From: Diphasiastrum complanatum
Taxonomy: Eukaryota > Streptophyta > Lycopodiopsida > Lycopodiales > Lycopodiaceae
DNA: 64,000 nucleotides
Direction: 5' to 3'
Assembly (NCBI GenBank): GCA_029204225.1
Contig: CM055102.1
Location: forward strand, 9,311,456-9,375,455
Shown: piece by piece, positions 1 through 10,986 of the stretch
How positions within the stretch are numbered: position 1 is the stretch's first letter
Layout: every line of letters starts with the position of its first letter
Program-made: the position numbers and the translations under genes
Notes under the pieces: generated by a model
Told to the model about the DNA's origin: nothing
Databases searched by the model: none
The model's input: the letters and a program-made list of their open reading frames with translations, nothing else

Positions 1-2331
1 TTTCTCTTCTTGGTGTATATGAGGGAGTAGATGCTCCAGTTTCTCTCACAAGCTGCTGCGGTGCAGTCCTGCGAGAGGACTCTCAATGAAATGCGTTGTA
101 GCCTAGCTGTGCAAGCTCCATACTTGTCCCACCAAGAAACTGGCCTCAAGTGGCCGACCGTATCCTGTGTCACGGCCCTTTGATATGTGAGGCAGTCTTT
201 CTGAAAAATCATGAGCGCATTGTTGCAGGTTTGCTGCTCTGCAATGTCTGGTACGACCCTCTGGAAGGAGGTATTCAAACCATCCATCTTCAAGCTCATG
301 GTCACAGAACTGCTCTGGACCAGATTTCTTCCATAAAGGATGCAGCACATGGGCAACTGCATGTAAAGGCCTATGAAACTAGTTCCATATGCTCTCCCAC
401 TTGGCCTTTACCTCTTGAGCTCTGCAGATTAAAAAATGAATGTCATCGATTCAGATTGAGAAGGTTCCAACTTCAAACTTGAGAATAGTCTCTAGATTTG
501 TAAAATGGAAATGAAAGAAATTAGAATTTAGAAGGGCCAAGGGGTTATAGCATATACCTGGCAAAACTCAACTAAGTGCACCGATCGAGCTGCTCACCCA
601 ACCTATCCATAAACTCGTAGAGAAGGCCCATGGTGGACCCCTCTCTATCTGTGAGTCGTAGAACACTGTGGAGTGGCTGCTACCCAGCAACAATCGATTT
701 TGCCTTGTCCCAAAAGTTCGATGACAAAACGATGTTCTCAAGTCTCCTAGATAGAGACTCAGTTGATTTGCTCCACTTTACCCATAGAGTAGAAACAACC
801 ATTTGTTTGAGGGTGTGGTGTACCTTTAGGAGCCGCTCCAAGATTATAAATATGAATGCAAACCTAAACACATTGCACAATTTAAATTTCACAAATTTTG
901 AACAATCATCAATGCATCAAAGTTCAAACGTCAAAGCAAATGCCAAGAAGATAAGGCTTAAGCTGCTAATTTCTAAAGTGTAAGCCTTAAAATCCAAACC
1001 CATGTTCTAGAATCTAGCATTGAGAATGGGACATCTATCACCAAGAATCAAGATTCAAAGTTTAGACCTCATGGGAGCCGGTCTAAGGATCTCCAAATTC
1101 TTGAAATCTCTATAAATTGTGAGGACCTTTGGTTTCTTGGTTTACAAACCTCACCAAGAACCGTGCAGTATCAAGGACGTCTTTCCCCCAAGGAAGAGAT
1201 GGACAAAAGCAAGACGTGTATGAGTCTTGACGAAAAGCAAAGACAAACTGGACTCTAGTTACAACTTACTAGGTCCAAAGAGTAGATTACTCACCTGTAA
1301 CATAGAACAAATTGCAACGAGCATTGAGACTAGCATCAGAGATTCAAGTTTTAATCGAGCAACGACTCATGAGCATCAAAAACTAAAATTATTAATAGTC
1401 TAATTACCAATGAGCAACATTGAAATCCAACAAATGTCATGAAGTCTATACTCACCTGAAACAATGGTGCCAGGTGCCGATGTGTCAATGGCTCTCAAGA
1501 ACATGGTGCCCACACATGAAGACACTAGAATATTAATGATATGTCACCTCCTGGTGTCACTCCAACCATCAGTCATGATGGTGCACCCGAATTGTTTCCA
1601 TGATTCACGAACGGGCTCCAATTCTTTGGTTACATCTTGAACCTCCCTCATCAAATGTGTGGTGCGTAGGGACTCCATGCTAGGTCCACAATGTGCTGCC
1701 CCTATTGCAGCAACACTCTTTATCATATCCCCCCAAGCAGGAGTCTTCGGTAGATGGATGGGGAGGTCACAACGGTAGAAGAGTCTTTTGATGGCCACAT
1801 TTGCCCTATGCTTGTTGTCACCCTGAAATAACTGCACATAATACTCTCTACCAGTAACACCTCTCTGTGGGGGTCTAGAAGTAGAGGGGCCAACTACATC
1901 TACATGTGGTGTAGATGTGCCGGCCTCTGGCTGTCTCATCCTGACCCGAGGTGGATGCATGATGCCTAGCAGCTGATCCTATTGCATGCAACAAAAGAAA
2001 TCGAAATATTGCAAAATTTAGTGTTTAAAAGCAAAAGTTTAAAGAATTAGATAACAAGTGTATGATGCTCACCTACAGTGACCGCCGGAGGAATAATCTC
2101 CTCTGAATCGCTCCTGGTCTTACAATCATGCTCGATAGCCCTGGAGGTGCTTGTGGGCATGCTCCGATCTCATAGCCACACAAAGGAGGTGTGTTTGAAC
2201 ACGCACTGGACCGCCTGTGTAGCTCACACGACAATAATTTCACGTCCACCGATTTGTGCCTGAGCTATCGTATCCCGCTGCAACTGTGACATGATCCCAT
2301 ATAGGATCTCTATGTCTCACCATGACTGACT
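1..2331 (-). pseudogene. hAT transposase, copy A (BED exon, DUF659-type region, C-terminal region), broken
   Basis: Read on the minus strand, a BED-finger exon starts at about 2329 (MVRHRDPIWDHV), and its first zinc cysteine region is hit by a stop (RWT*NYC). It is followed at 1960-1544 by a region ending FGCTIMTDGWSDTRR, which matches the catalytic-Asp block of plant hAT (DUF659) transposases. At 892-680 comes a segment with SSNFWDKAKSIV, then at about 360-240 HPLWKKSGPEQF. At about 150-1 another frame gives WWDKYGACTARLQ, typical of the hAT C-terminal dimerisation region. The order is correct for one transposase, but frames change several times, so it cannot be translated intact. The C-terminal end runs off the window. 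The same order of blocks is seen in the hAT element at 34616-40986. Confidence 0.75.
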
Positions 2332-2459
2332 CTCAACTCCTAACTCTCAATGTTTCAGGGGCTCGTTCCATACGTCGTTTTGAAACGCGTTTGAAATGAC
2401 TGGTTCTGGTTCGAAACAGGATTTTTTTTAGGGTTTTTTTTTTTGGAATGTGTTTTTGA

Positions 2460-3500
2460 GGGTTTACACATGTCATAGACAGTCCGGTAACAAGTAGATA
2501 CATCCAATTTCATGAGAATGCTCTAGAGAATGCAATTCAAGAGGAGAAGCTGTAGTATCAGTATGTGGTCACTGCCAACTGGTCACGACTCACTTGACAC
2601 TTTCCTCAGTCAATTATTGATATTGTCACCATTCATCATACATATTACAGTCTCAATTTTCAAACATCCAGGAACTTCCAAAAGTTGTAAACAGTAAAGT
2701 TACAAACTAATAACTACTATCTATAGAGCTTTCAACTTTCAACTTACTACTTACTATTAGTACTTACAAGTTACTAGTTAGTACCTACAAGTTTGAAGGT
2801 ACAAGTTACAACTTACAAACTACAAATTACAATGCACTGACCACTAACTTGGAAGTAACTTCAAGTTGGCACTAAGTTCAAACTTCTAAGTAGTAAGTAG
2901 TAAGTTCTAACTAGTATTAAGTAACTACTAACAATTTTGAATTTACAAATCAGATCTTAGTGAATCACAAATTACAATTTAAGAGTCAAAAGTTTAAACT
3001 TTAAAGTTTAAAGTAAAAGCCTTGCACGACCTCTACATTTTGTTCTTTGTAGTGATACTGATATGACAACTTCAAATGATGTTGTAAAATATGCATGCAG
3101 CATTCCAACTATTTTATGCATCAAAACTTAGGAAAAACCTTCAAAAAAACCATTATTTTTTGACAATTTTCTGGGTTTTTCACTATGTTCTAACACATAA
3201 CACCCTCATACAACTACTTACTGATCATTAGTAACTCAAAAAAACCTATACTATTGTTTTTATTTCGCCAAATAGTAGCTCTTACTACTCGTTTCTAGTA
3301 TAAAACAAATTATTTCTGACTAAAACATAGCCTAGAACCCTAATGGAAGGTACACCTACTGAAAATTTGGAACTACAGTAGAGTATGAGAGATTAAAACA
3401 AAACTAACAAAAATTATCATAAATTGGCTAAAATCTTTCTTCATATCTAGAGCTAAGAGCCCTCAGCCTAGAGTATGCCACTAATAACTATCATCTATGA
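2460..3500. other. AT-rich non-coding interval between the two hAT copies
   Basis: No protein similarity is visible. At 2690-2940 the sequence is made of shuffled AACTTAC/AAGTTACTAG words in both orientations, a low-complexity pattern. At 3522-3539 there is a run of C. It is probably intron or spacer of hAT copy B. Confidence 0.4.
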
Positions 3501-3501
3501 T

Positions 3502-4184
3502 CTATGCTGAGCAGTGAGTGCCCCCCCCCCCCCCCCCCCGCCCCATGCCCATCCAGGCTCTAGCCTCTAGCTGCCCGCCTCGGACGCTGTCGTTGTGGAG
3601 GCACTGGCATGTCCTCAGGCTCAATGTCATCCTCCGTATCATCAGAGTCACCCTCATCCTCCTCATCCGATCCCTCACCCTCAGTGGCTGATTCCTCATC
3701 TGAGTCAGAGCTAGAGGGACTCTTAGAGGTGTCTGAGACTACTGCATGGCTCGGGCCCTCTCGTGTTACTAGTTACGCAGCAGGCTTTAGGTAATAAGTT
3801 AGTGAGAGAGCTCAGGGAACAGTCACTAATTACTCATTAGTAATCAAAGTTAAAAGTTATAGAATAAACTTTTAAGTTTTAGCTTTGGATCAAATTTCAA
3901 ATTTTCAATCAATGTCATTGATCAAACAAGATTCAAGAATCACCTGTGCTTGAAGTAGTAGCAGGAGAGTCGTCCCCAATCCCGGCAATCCTTAGTGACT
4001 CTGGGGCCTGAGTGCAAACGACGATCTCATATCCTCGAAGATGTAAAAGATGTGCCCTGATTCGAACGGGGCCACTTCCATAAGTGTTCCCGCAATACTT
4101 GCAAGTCCACTTCTTCGTGCCTGATGTGCCATAACCTGAATTAAGGGTGACGTGGTCCCATAAGGGATCCCGTTGTCTGGGCAT
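3502..4184 (-). pseudogene. hAT transposase, copy B, N-terminal BED finger and acidic/serine linker
   Basis: The minus-strand frame 4184-3933 begins MPRQRDPLWDHVTL and carries a BED-type finger (WTCKYCGNTYGSG...RIRAHLLHLRG) with both cysteines and the histidines present. A Ser/Asp/Glu-rich stretch at about 3790-3600 resembles the linker after BED fingers in this family. The first residues are nearly the same as those of copy A at about 2329, so this is a second copy of the same exon and not an extension of the first. No catalytic block follows before copy A begins. It is either the 5' part of an element whose rest was lost, or an outer element into which copy A inserted. Confidence 0.65.
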
Positions 4185-4319
4185 TGCTAATAGCTTTCTA
4201 GTGTCAACAAAACAATAACTGTATTAAATTCAGACTTCAAATTAAGAACTAATCCTAAATTCTAATTTCCAAAACGGTAAACCTATGCTCTAAGTTCTAA
4301 CCTTAATCTATCCCTATTC

Positions 4320-4505
4320 TCTCTCTCTCTAGACTCTCTCTCTCAATCTCACACACACACACGTCACGACAGTCTCAAGACACACACCACACAGTGCACA
4401 CACACAAACACACAAACACAAACACAGTTTAACACACACCACCACGCACACAAACACACAAACACACCACCACACTCAAAGTTGAAAGTTCACACACGTG
4501 TCACA

Positions 4506-4536
<31 letters not shown>

Positions 4537-4675
4537 TCCCTCTACTTCACAATGCACACAAACACAAACACTCCCTCTCTTTCACACACACACACAAACA
4601 CTCCCTCTCTTTCACACACACATCACACACACACAAACACACAAACACTCCCTCTCTTTCACACACACACACACT

Positions 4676-4724
<49 letters not shown>
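4320..4724. repeat. Mixed CT / CA microsatellite
   Basis: The stretch has short (CT)n at 4321-4345, interspersed CACAAACACA and (AC)n at 4500-4680, and a pure (TC)n at 4680-4724. It lies between the BED exon of hAT copy B and the element's right terminus, that is, in the 5' leader of the transposon. The long open frames across it are repeat artefacts. Confidence 0.95.
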
Positions 4725-4726
<2 letters not shown>

Positions 4727-4916
4727 GTTTTTCTAACGTGCCAAAAAGTGAAAACACTCACCTCTCGGGCCCCCGCTGTATCACAAAACAATTTGCAATT
4801 TTTCAACAGTCGTTTCGAACAACGAAACGCCATTTCGAAACAGGGTCATTTCGTACGTTCCATTTCGAACCCGTTTCAGCGTTCGAAACGTGTTTCGATG
4901 AAACACTGCTAACTCT

Positions 4917-5160
4917 AAAGTGTCAACTGTAAATTGATCAATATAAGTAGTCAAATCACTAGTATGGCGAAGGCTACGGAACAGATAAGGTTGGCGAACC
5001 AACCACTGTGGGTCAATCATAGCCATACGAAGAACATGACGAAAAGTAGGCCATATATGTAACCCCTCACGAGTAGGCTCAGAGCGAGAGACACGCCACC
5101 AAGTCTGAGCTCGACCATCTAAATGTAATGCAGCCAACTGCACTTTCTGGGTGTCAGTCT
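4917..5160 (-). pseudogene. Ty3/gypsy-type gag fragment (C-terminal side of the split)
   Basis: The minus-strand frame reads TDTQKVQLAALHLDGRAQTWW and continues to SDLTTYIDQFTVDTLE. The KVQLAALHL-x-GRAQTWW block is characteristic of plant gypsy retrotransposon Gag. The frame is cut on one side by the copia LTR at 5161 and on the other by the hAT terminus at 4908. Its N-terminal partner is probably the gag-like frame at 7985-7560. Confidence 0.65.
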
Positions 5161-5594
5161 TGTAGGAATCCAGAATCAAGACTATTCATTAACACAAAGT
5201 ATTCTCAAAGAGGAGAGAGATAATTAGATGACCCTCTTGTAGAAAGTTGTGGACAACCATTATGAACAATAGATTGCTTAACAAAAGTGTGTCTCATACA
5301 AATGAATGGCTACATATAAGTTGTCCAAGATGGCTATCTACCTTCACGACTGTTGGTTGTCCAATAACTTGACTAATGGCTATCTAGTTACCCTAAGTTA
5401 CATAAAATAATTAAGTACCCCAAATAACACTTAATTCACATGTATAGGCCCCTAGTGGACCCACGAGTCCCTACAAGTTAGTTTCATACTAACTTGGGCC
5501 TAAAATATAAATGACCATGGTTACACAGATCTCGACCTTTTGGGTCATAGTAACCTATGGCTTCTACATCATTTACATTTATTATTCTAACACC
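5161..5594 (-). repeat. Copia 3' LTR
   Basis: On the minus strand the sequence begins TGTTAGAATAATAAATG directly after the purine-rich tract AAGGAGGG (5595-5605) and ends TTCTGGATTCCTACA at 5161. TG...CA ends, the polypurine tract and the position just after the RNase H frame identify it as the 3' LTR of the adjoining copia element. No matching 5' LTR was found in the window; the LTR at 9007-9470 has a different sequence. Confidence 0.7.
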
Positions 5595-5622
5595 CTCCTT
5601 AAATGAAAATGACATGTATTCA

Positions 5623-7394
5623 CTAAGTAAGAAAATCAGCATGTTGCTTTAAATTTAAAGCTTCACAAAGAGCTTTAAATCGAACTCTAGGCAATGCCTT
5701 AGTGAACACATCTGCAATATTATCCTCCGTGGGACAATATTCAAGCGCGATGTCGCCATTATGAAGCTTCTCCCGAACAAAGTGATAGTGGATCTCGATA
5801 TGCTTTGTTCTTGCATGAAATACTAGATTTCGTGCAATGGCAATAGCACTTTGACTATCCGTAAATAGGAGAGTAGCTGAGGGCTGGCCATGCTTCATAT
5901 CAACAAGTAATTGTCTCAGCCATATACACTCCGTAGTGGCTGAAAACGTTGCTCTATATTTTGCTTCACTTGAGGATGTAGCAACGGTGGGCTGCTTCTT
6001 GCTTAACCAAGAAACTACAGAATTTCCAATGAAAAAGCAATGGCCACTAGTAGAGCGTCTAATGTCTTGATCTCCACCCCAATCCGAGTCACAAAAACCA
6101 GCCAAACATGCATCATCACTAGAAGGATAAAACAGACCAAGTGTTTTACTTCCTTGAAGATATCGAGATCCTCTTCAATGCTTTCCAATGTGATGTCAAC
6201 GGTAGTGTAGTATCAAATGGTTCACCACCACTTTGATTACTTAACTTCAGGCCCGTCTCAATTGGTGTAGAACCGGCTTGCAATCTTCCATTTTGAAACG
6301 CTTCAAAGTCTGCTTAATGTACCGTTGTTGGGTAATGAAGATTCCAGCCTTTCCTTGCAAAAACTCAAGACCAAGGTAGAAATGCAATTGGCCTAAATCT
6401 GATGTATCATAAACTGAAGCAAGATCGGATTTTAATGCTGCAATATATTGTTCATTACTACCCGTAATGATAATATCATCAACATATAGCAAAATGATGA
6501 TGATAAACTCAGATGTATGCATGACATAAAGCGTAGATTCACTAGGACCGTTAGAAAACCCACGATCACAAAAGTATGAGTGTATCTTTTGATACCACAT
6601 CCTTGGGGCTTGTTTTAGTCCATAGAGAGCCTTCTTGAGAAGACACACTTTGTCTTCTTGACCTGCAACCAAAACCAGCAGGTTGCTAAAGGTAAACTTC
6701 CTCATTAAGATCACCATTGAGGAAGGCTGTCTTTATGTCAAGTTGGTGCATACGCCAACCATGATGGGCAGCCAAAGCAGTGACTATCCTTACAGTAATT
6801 ATTCGTGCGGTAGGTGCAAAAGTTTCCTCATAATCAATGCCCTCCTTTTGCGCATAACCTTTGGCAACAAGTCTTGCCTTGTACCTTTCAACAATACCAT
6901 CAGACTTGTACTTGATCTTATAAACCCATTTACAGCACGAAGATCCTTGATCTTCATTAAGTGATTTGAAAGCGTATCACCCTCTTGCATCTTCAATGTT
7001 GAGAGCTGATTACGTAGAAAAAGCACTTTTGCCGTATTCTTCACTTGGAACATCTTGGCAAGTACTTCCCAAGCACTCTTGGAAGTCTTGCATGGTCGAA
7101 TGTGAGGTAGGATTGATCTCTTCACGGATAGTGCTATGACCGAATGTGCTTGTGCATCACGTCGATCCCACTTCTTTTGTTCTTCGGAAGACACCTCCAC
7201 ATATTTGAAGAAGTAGCTCTTGACGGTGTAGTAGGTGCCAAACTAGGTGGCCTCTCTTCATCACCACTTACAACTTCAAACAAACCTTTAGCAATAAGGA
7301 GGTTTTTGATCATGTAGCACCACAAGGAGAAATTAGTTCCATCCAACCTATCTTCATTGAACAAAGAGCCTATAGATTCAGGTTCTTTAGCCAT
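5623..7394 (-). pseudogene. Ty1/copia gag-RT-RNase H deletion derivative
   Basis: The minus strand holds, in order, a Gag start (MAKEPESIGSLFNEDRLDG at 7394, then the UBN2-like block SAWEVLAKMF...HLMKIKDL to about 6970). Next is reverse transcriptase from about 6960 (KARLVAKGYAQKEGIDYEET, then KKALYGLKQAPRMWYQ and the catalytic YVDDIII at about 6480). RNase H at 6105-5623 shows FCDSDWGG, SSSEAKYRA and DSQSAIAI. Gag joins RT directly near 6950-6970. The zinc knuckle, protease and integrase are absent, so the element could not move by itself. Frame breaks at about 6700 and between 6247 and 6105 show further decay. The 5' LTR and primer site are not recognisable upstream of 7394. Confidence 0.8.
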
Positions 7395-7559
7395 TTCTGA
7401 AAATTCAGCTAATAGTAGATGGGAACAACAGATTCCAGGCCAAAATCTACTAAAAAATCAGCAAGATCAAAGCTGAATTAATGAGCACTATACATTGCAA
7501 TACACCACATGCAATAGCTCATTCACAAGAAGATATAGGTGGCTGTATTCTGCTGAAAT

Positions 7560-7985
7560 TTCCCGTTAGACGAACCAGAATAAGTAGTAAGCTGGATGCG
7601 ATCACACAAGCAAAATGGGGCTCATGATTACTTGAAATAGGGGAAGTAAATCTCGGTGGTGCGGAGAGAAATCCAGGTGGTGGTACAAAAGACTCGAAAG
7701 GATACCCATAGGGACTAGCGCTATATGAAGGGAGACCAAACGTACTACCAAAAGCACCTCCTGAAGATGGAGATGGAGCAGGAGCAGGCGTACTCAAAAT
7801 AGAAAATAAAGGTGCTTTACCAGGATGATGAAGAATGTCTGCGGGGGTAATATCCCCTTGTGGTAAATTAGTCTCAAGGCTAGAAAGAACATGATCGATA
7901 CGATTCTCAAGATGATCCATGCGGGCATCAATACGGGTAAAACGATCATCTAAAGAGCTCTGCAGTGGGTCTTCTGATGAGGAAC
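7560..7985 (-). pseudogene. Gypsy gag N-terminal fragment
   Basis: The minus-strand frame has a short heptad-like segment (DRFTRIDARMDHLENRIDHVL, from about 7955) followed by a Pro/Ser/Gly/Tyr-rich stretch (7830-7640). This layout is usual for the beginning of plant gypsy Gag. It lies downstream of the primer-binding site at 8992-9005. After about 7590 the frame loses similarity and the copia sequence begins. The likely continuation is the gag block at 5160-4917, so copia insertion split this gene. The assignment rests on layout, not on a recognised catalytic motif. Confidence 0.5.
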
Positions 7986-8299
7986 CTGAGGGAGAGGACG
8001 TTTGTCGTCACCCCAACTTAGTCGAACTTCCAAAATCACCAAAAAAATGGCACAAAAATAGCCAATCAAGATGGATAATAATAAAAAAATAAGGGGCTGA
8101 GAAAGTAGAATAATGGACAACAATCGCAAGGCCAATAAGTAGAAGGGTTTTAACAAAATGGAAAAAGTTAAGGAGGGGTGAGGCAGCAAAATGACAAATA
8201 TGAGAGGGAAATAGGGAGCTGGAAAAGAGCAATATGTGAGCAAAAAGACAACAAGTAGGTGCAAAAGAGGAAATGCAAATGAGTGCAAGCAATACTTGG

Positions 8300-8990
8300 G
8301 TGGGTGCTGATCCATCGTCCAATCAGTAGTGCCAACAAAGAGAGGTAAAAGATGAAGATATGACATAATAGATGCACCAACCAGCCACCAATCCGAATCC
8401 TCAACTTGCGCCAAATAAGCTGAAAAAAGTGCTGAAAGAGGGCACTAGACAGCTGACAAATAATCAACAAAATGAGCAGCAAGTCGATGGAGAAATCCAT
8501 CGAGAATGGTGAGATAATAGGGCGTTGGGCAGCAACTACCAAGATCCACAATATACTGAAAAAAAATAGGCTGGAAAAGATGCTGAAGTAAGGCGCCGAT
8601 CAGCCTCCAATCAATAGCCGAAATGGACAGCGAGGTGGTGAAGAGAACCGCTGAAAATGAGATGGTAGTAGGGCGCTGGGCAGCAGCTACCGAATCTGAA
8701 AAATGATGAGTAAAATAGGTGGAAATAATGGTGATGTGGGGCGTTGGACAGCCTCCAATCAATATAAAAAGCAAATTGGTGACAAAAAGTGTCGAAAATA
8801 ATGAGGTAGTAGGGTGCTGGACAACAGCTACCAAATCTGCAAAAACAATGAAAATCTGCCGAAAAGATCGACGAAAGTGATGGGTAGTAGGGCGTCGGAC
8901 AGCCACCACCAATCTACAAAAATGACGGAGAAAATCGATGGAAGTGATGGGTGGTAGGGCGCTGGACAGCCACCACCAAACCTGCAGGAA
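8300..8990. repeat. Degenerate 68-80 bp minisatellite in retrotransposon leader
   Basis: Seven diverged copies of a unit containing AGGGCGCTGGACAGCNNC and ACCAAATCTGCAAAAA start near 8518, 8588, 8668, 8737, 8811, 8888 and 8956. The repeat lies between the primer-binding site and gag of the gypsy-like element. The long frames called across 8000-8900 carry only the repeat composition. Confidence 0.75.
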
Positions 8991-8991
8991 A

Positions 8992-9005
8992 GTGCCCTGA
9001 TACCA
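8992..9005 (-). other. Retrotransposon primer-binding site (tRNA-iMet type)
   Basis: The minus strand reads TGGTATCAGGGCAC, close to the TGGTATCAGAGC complement of plant initiator tRNA-Met. It marks the start of the internal region of the gypsy-like element and the end of its 5' LTR. Confidence 0.75.
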
Positions 9006-9006
9006 A

Positions 9007-9470
9007 GTTACAAGCTAAGATTCACTAGCTATGCTAGAAAGCAGGACTTAAGCTAGAAAGCAAGAAGATAGAATGCTTAAGGAGGCTAAAGAGGAGCAAT
9101 CGTCATAAACTGAATAAAGGAATACAATTCTGTCCTACATATACCCTCTCCTTGAATCAAATAGAGGATTCAAAAAAAGGGAGGCAATAGGATTTGGAGG
9201 GAAAATAGTGCACCTTCCCAATAGGAGGACCCTCCCCCCACTCCAAATCAGCGTGACCAAGTCTTGAAAATATGACCAAATAGGGCCCAAGGCCAGTATA
9301 TGAATAAAAAGGGCCCTTAGGCCTGCTTATGTATAATAACGAATAAAAGAATGGATGCGGCGAATGTAATGAGCCAAGTCCATAACTGTTCTGCTGTCCG
9401 GAACGCTCGTTCCGGATTGCTGTTGCAGCGGAATGCGATCCACTGTCGTGAATGTTTCAACAATCTAACA
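9007..9470 (-). repeat. 5' LTR of the gypsy-like element
   Basis: On the minus strand it starts TGTTAGATTGTTGAAAC at 9470 and runs to the primer-binding site at 9005. It contains an inverted CCGGAACG/CGTTCCGG motif near 9400 and a GGAGAGGGTATATGTAGG segment that could include a TATA-like box. The inner edge is uncertain by a few bases because no CA is seen directly before the primer site. The partner 3' LTR should lie left of the window. Confidence 0.6.
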
Positions 9471-10986
9471 GTAAGCTACTTATAATTTGAATTCCTCATA
9501 AAGTGTACAGTTTTAAACTGCTATGTTAGTATGGAGATTCATCTATCAGATTCACATTTTGTCGAATAGTAAACTTCAATAGGCAAAAAACTCTGAACCA
9601 TATTATTATATTCAATCCTAGTTGCTCTGCTTGAATTTTCAATTCCATCTTGAATCCATTATAATAGATTCAAATAACTGAGAACTTGTGAAGCACTTAT
9701 TTTTATTGATTGTTAAATTTCCACTGATGATACTTAAAATGTCCTTTGGGGTTACATCTTTGAAAGTGTTATTCAATTTCTTCTAGAAAAGGAAATTTGC
9801 TGCTATGAATTCTCCATTAAAAAAGCTTACATCTCTATCATCAAAACTAGCAAATGAGGACTAATCAAAGGGTGTCTAGTCTCCAGTTAGAGACTCTGTC
9901 TCTCTCGTTAGGATTGCATGCCGTTTCCTTCATAGACATGGAGTTGGGTCTTTGACCCTGCAAGTTGCAACTATGGCCTAGTTACAATAATATGGTCCAA
10001 ATTCAATTATCAAGGCCTCAAGCAACAAATGGAAAAGTCAGCAAACACTAATTGTGTGTGTCACAGTAGCACTTGAAACTCCAAAAACCAAGGAAGCAAA
10101 TGAATTCCCGTCCGATATGCATAAGCTAGCAATTTTTCCAGCTTATCGGATGGTCAAAACTGTGACCTTGTAATCATATGGTTAGGGGCTCAAAATAGTA
10201 GTTAGTGAGGCTGAGAATGGCAATCCAACCTAATGTTTGTAACTATTTCTATGCTCAACTGATTTAAGATTTGCTCCACCAAAGTGCGATATGTAGGTAC
10301 CGTTTTGCACAATTAGATGGTTGTTTCACCATCCACAGAACCCAAAATGTTTGCACCTGGAATTAAATTCAATTTTTTCAATCCAGTTCGCAAATAAAAT
10401 GAAGATGTGACAACTTCTAATAGCTGTGATGCATAATACTACCATTTCTTATTGGCCTTTTGGTTGAAAATTGTTGGCATTGTCCCCATATTTTAAATTA
10501 ACTTCTTGAACTAGCTTTGGATTAGTTCTGTTTTGCCTATGTTTGACTTCACTTATAGCGATGTTTAAGTAGTTCACCTTTGCCGAATTAGATGTTTTGG
10601 TGACTTTAAATGTTGAAAGAGTCAAATTAGGGTTGAATAGAGATAGCAATGCCTTCCTCCAGAGACATCTGAAAGTTAATGTTATAATGTTGATGTTAAT
10701 CACATAAAACGTGCTTTTCCCTTTCATTTATAAGCATCCATGATGTATTCTCAATATCCATCTATCTACAATGATTTTTTTTTCTTCTTGATATCAGAGC
10801 CAATATTCAGCACTTTTCACTATATATGACGTTTTGCAGATGTTTGTTTGTATGTACAGAACAAATATGCTTTTATTACAAAGTAGATGGTCAGTCTGTC
10901 TTTAATGTTACACTCCTTTCAGTTAATTTTTGGTCTTCATACCCTATGGGGTTAAAAAGGGTCTTCATCAATCATTGAACCTGCAG
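9471..10986 (+). other. Probable intron sequence upstream of the RNA-binding-protein exon
   Basis: No coding similarity was found on either strand. No exon for the N-terminal half of the RRM is present, although the gene downstream needs one. The stretch ends in a polypyrimidine-containing CTGCAG acceptor at 10981-10986. Confidence 0.5.

Larger units (their letters stand above)
1..4908 (-). mobile_element. hAT DNA transposon block, left end outside the window
   Basis: The block contains transposase copies A and B and ends on the right in a sequence that reads CAGTGTTTCATCGAAACACG on the minus strand. It is followed by dense TTTCGAAAC-like subterminal repeats (4800-4908). CAGTG is a common hAT terminus, and the next 8 bp (4909-4916, ctaactct) would be the target duplication. 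The other copy of that duplication lies outside the window, so the boundary is an inference. Beyond 4916 a gypsy gag reading frame resumes, which supports this position as the insertion point. Confidence 0.6.

Noticed and set aside
4482-4932. Long His/Thr/Ser-Leu frames over the CT/CA microsatellite
   Set aside because: They are translations of dinucleotide repeats; the same applies to frames at 15275-15661, 16759-17013, 17027-17345, 35490-35835 and 42344-42730.
8008-8912. Four overlapping hydrophobic frames on the minus strand
   Set aside because: They run across the leader minisatellite between a primer-binding site and gag, repeat one another with each unit, and show no family motif.
9007-9470. 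This LTR as the 5' LTR of the copia element at 5161-7394
   Set aside because: Its sequence is unrelated to the copia 3' LTR at 5161-5594 apart from the first TGTTAGA; it fits the gypsy-like gag better.
10930-10986. N-terminal extension of the RNA-binding protein from the ATG at 10930
   Set aside because: The 19 added residues do not resemble an RRM, and a good CAG acceptor at 10984-10986 starts the conserved sequence.
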